A stretch of DNA of 25,350 bases from Candidatus Kerfeldbacteria bacterium (GTDB taxonomy: Bacteria > Patescibacteriota > Patescibacteriia > SBBC01 > CAIJZX01), in assembly GCA_016217865.1 (NCBI GenBank), contig JACRFO010000066.1, positions 1-25,350 of the forward strand. The letters are read 5' to 3'. Below, in pieces: positions 22,439 to 25,350 of this stretch; within the stretch, counting starts at the first letter, position 1; every line of letters begins with the position of its first letter. Under the pieces are notes generated by a model that saw nothing but the letters and a program-made list of their open reading frames with translations, ran no database searches and was not told where the DNA came from. The position numbers and the translations under genes are program-made.

Positions 22439-23146
22439 ATGACGGCGATTTCCGACCGACAGCAGCACCTCCTCCGGGCCATCATTGAGGCCTACACCGA
22501 TACCGCCAAGCCGGTCAGTTCCGGTGAATTGGCTGGGGGAAAATTCAATGTCTCGCCGGCGACACTGCGGAACGACATGGTTGCACTCGAGGAGGCTGGG
22601 TATCTCAACCAACCGCACACGTCGGCCGGCCGGATTCCAACCGAAACTGCCTGGCGCTGGTACGTCCAGCAGGTGAAGCCGCAACCAACGGTTGGGAAAC
22701 ATGAGCAAGAGCAGCTCCAGCAGGTCGCCCGCCACTTTCACCACTCCGAGCAGGAACTCCTCCGGCACATGGCGAAAGTACTTGCCCAGTTGATTGAGGA
22801 AACCGTCATCGTTGCCTTTGATAAGCACGATACGTACTACACCGGGCTTTCGAATCTCTTCCAACAACCCGAGTTCGAACACGTCGACGTCATGCAGAGC
22901 ATCTCCCACGTTGTTGATCACCTTGATGAGACGATGGCAAAAGTCTATGAGCAAGTCGACGTCCAGGCCGAAGTGAAACTCGGCCGCGAAAATCCGTTCA
23001 ACGATCGCTGCGGCAGCATCCTCGTCCGATACCGGTTCGCTCGCCGCCCGCGCGGTGTCCTCGGGGTTCTCGGTCCGATGCGCCAAGACTACAGCCAACA
23101 CCTTGCCCTCGTTTCATACGCCCAACACCTCGTTGATACCGTCTAA
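22439..23146 (+). CDS. hrcA: Heat-inducible transcription repressor HrcA, shortened, 235 aa
   Basis: Represses chaperone genes by binding CIRCE; released on heat shock when GroEL (in model species) is busy. The N-terminal winged helix is clear: SDRQQHLLRAIIEAYTDTAKPVSS, then SPATLRNDMVALEEAGYLNQPHTSAGRIPT (about 38-67) with the recognition helix. The C-terminal end has GVLGVLGPMRQDYSQH, matching the family's GAF-like end. Typical HrcA is about 340 aa; about 100 residues of the central GAF/inserted dimerisation region are missing here. The ATG at 22439 is used because the longer frame from 22331 would translate through the promoter and CIRCE. No SD. First gene of the operon; grpE follows after 4 bp. 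Confidence 0.9.
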   Translation: MTAISDRQQHLLRAIIEAYTDTAKPVSSGELAGGKFNVSPATLRNDMVALEEAGYLNQPHTSAGRIPTETAWRWYVQQVKPQPTVGKHEQEQLQQVARHFHHSEQELLRHMAKVLAQLIEETVIVAFDKHDTYYTGLSNLFQQPEFEHVDVMQSISHVVDHLDETMAKVYEQVDVQAEVKLGRENPFNDRCGSILVRYRFARRPRGVLGVLGPMRQDYSQHLALVSYAQHLVDTV

Positions 23147-23150
23147 CGCT

Positions 23151-23633
23151 ATGGACCAGACACCCACGACCGACCAAGCCCCGCTCGACAAACTCACCCG
23201 ACTTGAACAGCAAGCGAAAGAACACCTCGAAGGCTGGCAGCGCGCGAAAGCCGACTACCTGAACCTCAAACGCCAGTCCGAAAAGGAGAAACAGGAGATT
23301 GCCCAGTATGCCCAAGCCGGTGCCGTCCTCCAGTTCCTGCCGATCTATGACAACCTGAAACGGGCCGAACAGCATATCCCGGCCGAGTACCTGTCACAGG
23401 AGTGGGTCAAAGGCGTCATACATATACAGAAGCAGTTTGAAGACACCCTCAAGGCGATGGGCATCGTCCCGATTGCAACGGTCGGTCAGCCCTTCGACCC
23501 AAACCAGCACCACGCTGTCCAGAAAGTGAAACAGGATGGCGCTCAACCAGGTACCATTGTCCAGGAAGTGAAGTCCGGGTTCATGATCGGAGAGAGAGTC
23601 CTCGAACCGGCCCAAGTCGTGGTCGCTGAATAA
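23151..23633 (+). CDS. grpE: GrpE nucleotide exchange factor, 160 aa
   Basis: Releases ADP from DnaK to drive the chaperone cycle in the cytoplasm. A long N-terminal coiled coil (about 10-62) includes GWQRAKADYLNLKRQSEKEK, followed by LQFLPIYDNLKRA, the helix bundle with KGVIHIQKQFEDTLKAMGI and the beta-wing domain with GQPFDPNQHHAV and VVQEVKSGF-type sequence ending in LEPAQVVVAE. The length is slightly short because the acidic N-terminal tail is reduced. The ATG at 23151 is chosen; the longer frame from 23055 lies inside hrcA. No SD. It precedes hsp20 by 40 bp. Confidence 0.93.
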   Translation: MDQTPTTDQAPLDKLTRLEQQAKEHLEGWQRAKADYLNLKRQSEKEKQEIAQYAQAGAVLQFLPIYDNLKRAEQHIPAEYLSQEWVKGVIHIQKQFEDTLKAMGIVPIATVGQPFDPNQHHAVQKVKQDGAQPGTIVQEVKSGFMIGERVLEPAQVVVAE

Positions 23634-23673
23634 TTTCCAACGAATATTTATCCACTCACGAAAGGATCTGCCT

Positions 23674-24093
23674 ATGGCAATCGTCAAATGGACACCGTTC
23701 AACGCCATTGATGACATGGACCGATTCTTCGACGGCGGCTGGATGCCAATGGTCACACCCCGTGTCATGGCACCCGCGCTCGACGTCTACGAAGATCAGG
23801 ACCACGTCATTGTTGAAACGCCCCTGGTCGGGATTGACCCGGCTAAGGTCAATATCGAGATCGAGGATAACGTCCTGAATATCTCCGGCCAATCCGAACA
23901 CAAGTCGGAGGTCGATGACCAGAACTACTATCGCAAAGAAGTCCGCTACGGGGCGTTCCACCGAGCCGTCGCGCTCCCAAAAGCGGTGGTCGGCGAACAA
24001 GCGACCGCCAGCTACAAAGACGGCATCCTCACGATCTCTATCCCGAAGGCCGAAGCGGCCAAACCCAAGAAGATTACGGTGAAGGCCAGCTAA
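23674..24093 (+). CDS. Small heat-shock protein Hsp20 (alpha-crystallin family), 139 aa
   Basis: An ATP-independent holdase that binds unfolding proteins and passes them to DnaK. The alpha-crystallin domain spans about 33-128: PALDVYEDQDHVIVETPLVG, VNIEIEDNVLNISGQ, and the closing A-x-Y-K-D-G-I-L-T-I-S-I-P-K block. The N-terminal arm is short and contains WTPFNAIDDMDRFF. The C-terminal tail is Lys-rich with an I-T-V in place of the I-x-I anchor. Unlike grpE and hrcA it has a clear SD, AAAGGA seven bases before the ATG. The position inside a hrcA-grpE-dnaK operon puts it under CIRCE control. Confidence 0.92.
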   Translation: MAIVKWTPFNAIDDMDRFFDGGWMPMVTPRVMAPALDVYEDQDHVIVETPLVGIDPAKVNIEIEDNVLNISGQSEHKSEVDDQNYYRKEVRYGAFHRAVALPKAVVGEQATASYKDGILTISIPKAEAAKPKKITVKAS

Positions 24094-24202
24094 CCTTCAC
24101 CCCTCCTGGGGCGGGTGACTCACCTTTCATCTCGCGTCGACGTCGCTCCGGCGATGTCCCCGGCGGGTCCAAGCATGGGTCACCCACTTCAGGACAACAC
24201 CA
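24094..24202 (+). other. 109-bp GC-rich intercistronic region with possible RNA structure
   Basis: No ORF with coding character is seen. Possible pairings on the plus strand are CCCC/GGGG (24100-24103 with 24108-24111, loop TCCT), GGTG/CACC at 24114-24124, and a longer-range GGGTGAC/GTCACCC (24113-24119 with 24179-24185). No T run follows, so it does not look like a terminator. It may be an mRNA processing or stability element that sets the ratio of Hsp20 to the downstream genes; no known riboswitch is recognised. Confidence 0.4.
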
Positions 24203-24541
24203 ATGGCACTCCCATCACCCTTCAATCACAACAATCTCCTGCGGCTCAACGTCCGTTGCCCGGTCTGCGGCAATCCGTATGACCTCCAGAAGTTGAAGAT
24301 CCTCGGCGAACGTGACCAGCAGCTCCTGACGTACATCGATTGCGGCACCTGTTCCACGGCGCTCGTCTCAATCCTATCGATGGGCCCGAACGGGATGGTC
24401 GCCCAGGGCTTAATCACCGACCTGACGCTCGAAGAAGTCGTGAATTGGGAACAGCTAGAGGCCGTGACGAGCGATGACGTGCTCCTGATGCACGAATTCC
24501 TCGACGGCGACCACCATACTCTTTTTCACCAACGTTCATAA
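24203..24541 (+). CDS. Zinc-ribbon-like protein in the heat-shock operon, 112 aa
   Basis: Two Cys pairs, CPVC (about 19-22) and CGTC (about 47-50), spaced by about 24 residues form a likely structural zinc ribbon. They are joined by NPYDLQKLKILGERDQQLL. The rest is an alpha/beta tail with a Gly-Pro-Asn turn, then an acidic helix (TLEEVVNWEQLEAV) and a His/Asp-rich C-terminus. No known family is recognised and no catalytic motif is seen. It lies between hsp20 and dnaK (20 bp before dnaK), with no SD. Its fixed place in a chaperone operon suggests a co-chaperone, adaptor or redox-sensing role, which is a guess. Confidence 0.65.
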   Translation: MALPSPFNHNNLLRLNVRCPVCGNPYDLQKLKILGERDQQLLTYIDCGTCSTALVSILSMGPNGMVAQGLITDLTLEEVVNWEQLEAVTSDDVLLMHEFLDGDHHTLFHQRS

Positions 24542-24561
24542 CCTGACTGACTCGTAACGCT

Positions 24562-25350
24562 ATGGCAAAAATCTTAGGCATCGACCTCGGCACGACCAAC
24601 TCGTGCATGGCCATCATCGAAGGTGGCGAACCGAAAGTATTGGAAAACGCTGAAGGCGCGCGGACTACGCCCTCGATTGTCGCTGTTTCAAAAACCGGCG
24701 AACGCCTCGTCGGCCAAGTCGCCAAACGGCAAGCGGTCGTCAACCCAACGAACACGCTCTACTCCCTCAAGCGCCTCATTGGTCGCCGCTGGGACGATAC
24801 GGAAGTCCAGCGCGACGTCAAAGTACTCCCTTTCGCGATTAAGCACGCCGGCGAAGGCGTCAAAGTCGAAATGGGCGGCAAGGATTATACACCGCAGGAA
24901 ATTTCCGCGATGGTTCTCCAGAAACTCAAAGCTGACGCCGAAGCGAAACTTGGTGAAACGATGACCGAGGCGGTCATCACCGTTCCGGCCTACTTCGATG
25001 ACGCCCAACGCCAAGCAACGAAAGACGCCGGCCGGATTGCCGGGTTTGATGTGAAGCGGATCATCAACGAGCCGACCGCTGCGGCCCTCGCCTATGGTTT
25101 CAACAAGAAGAAAGACGAAAAAATCGCTGTCTATGACCTCGGCGGCGGCACGTTCGACATCTCGGTTCTCGAAGTATCGAGCGATACCGTCGAAGTAAAA
25201 TCCACCAACGGCGACACCCACCTCGGTGGCGATGACTTTGACCAGAAGATCATCCACTGGCTGAACGACGAGTTCCGCAAGCAAGAAGGCATTGACCTCT
25301 CGAAGGACCAAATGGCTCTCCAGCGCTTGAAGGAAGCGGCCGAGAAGGCG
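24562..25350 (+). CDS. dnaK: Chaperone DnaK (Hsp70), 5' part, 263 codons visible
   Basis: The ATP-driven Hsp70 chaperone. The visible part is most of the nucleotide-binding domain: IGIDLGTTNS-type phosphate 1 loop (GIDLGTTNSCMA at the start), TPSIVAVS, the PAYFDDAQRQATKDAGRIAG helix, IINEPTAAALAYG, the phosphate 2 motif YDLGGGTFDIS and THLGGDDFD. The frame remains open to the last base, so the rest (about 370 residues, including the substrate-binding domain) is outside the window. The ATG at 24562 has no SD. It is the fifth gene after CIRCE; dnaJ would be expected next. Confidence 0.96.
   Translation, partial: MAKILGIDLGTTNSCMAIIEGGEPKVLENAEGARTTPSIVAVSKTGERLVGQVAKRQAVVNPTNTLYSLKRLIGRRWDDTEVQRDVKVLPFAIKHAGEGVKVEMGGKDYTPQEISAMVLQKLKADAEAKLGETMTEAVITVPAYFDDAQRQATKDAGRIAGFDVKRIINEPTAAALAYGFNKKKDEKIAVYDLGGGTFDISVLEVSSDTVEVKSTNGDTHLGGDDFDQKIIHWLNDEFRKQEGIDLSKDQMALQRLKEAAEKA

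Noticed and set aside
24094..24202. T-box or other known riboswitch before the zinc-ribbon gene
   Set aside because: No T-box core or terminator/antiterminator pair is seen, and the downstream gene is not an amino-acid gene.

Overview
The window reads as a chromosomal segment of a streamlined bacterium, most likely a Candidate Phyla Radiation (Patescibacteria/Parcubacteria-like) member. This placement is an inference. It rests on an aspartyl-tRNA synthetase that lacks the bacterial GAD insertion domain, a shortened HrcA, tightly packed operons with ATGA overlaps, frequent GTG starts, many genes without a Shine-Dalgarno (SD) sequence, and several small conserved-looking proteins of unknown function. 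TGA works as a stop codon here (for example in scpA and tpiA), so this is not a lineage that recodes TGA as glycine. There is no phage, IS element, CRISPR array or rRNA. One tRNA gene is present.

Layout. (1) 1-262: no gene; a leftward sigma70-type promoter leaves the window and a terminator closes the next cluster. (2) 263-3395, minus strand: three unrecognised genes, a 599-residue membrane protein with a beta-rich C-terminal half, a lipoprotein and a small soluble protein. They have clear SD sites, GAG-rich codon use and two consensus promoters that share a 12-base core. (3) 3727-4642, plus strand: two unknown helical proteins with their own promoter and a terminator. (4) 4691-6367, minus strand: a secreted glycosidase-like protein. 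(5) 6423-13445, plus strand: an ion-transport operon with an MgtA-type P-type ATPase, a non-canonical NRAMP-family transporter, a Ca2+-type P-type ATPase and a YjdF-like membrane protein. Regions 4 and 5 diverge from a 55-bp gap holding two extended -10 promoters placed so that both mRNAs should be leaderless.

(6) 13503-18793: a housekeeping operon aspS, winged-helix protein, ybaK-like, scpA, scpB, tpiA, gap, with spacings of 5 bp or less. It links translation, chromosome condensation and glycolysis. (7) 18878-19268: a small two-helix membrane protein and tRNA-Glu(CTC). (8) 19357-22327: an anchored Thr-rich protein, a GT4 glycosyltransferase, a PgeF/YfiH laccase-domain protein and an unknown GAG-rich gene, closed by a terminator whose loop is the stop codon. 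This suggests a cell-envelope operon. (9) 22439-end: the heat-shock operon hrcA, grpE, hsp20, zinc-ribbon protein, dnaK (truncated by the window edge), with a CIRCE operator at the start of the transcript, so HrcA should repress its own chaperone operon.

The best candidates for something undescribed are the minus-strand cluster at 263-3395, the noncanonical NRAMP between two P-type pumps, and the leaderless divergent promoter pair. All functional readings are from motif recognition by eye; no database search was run.
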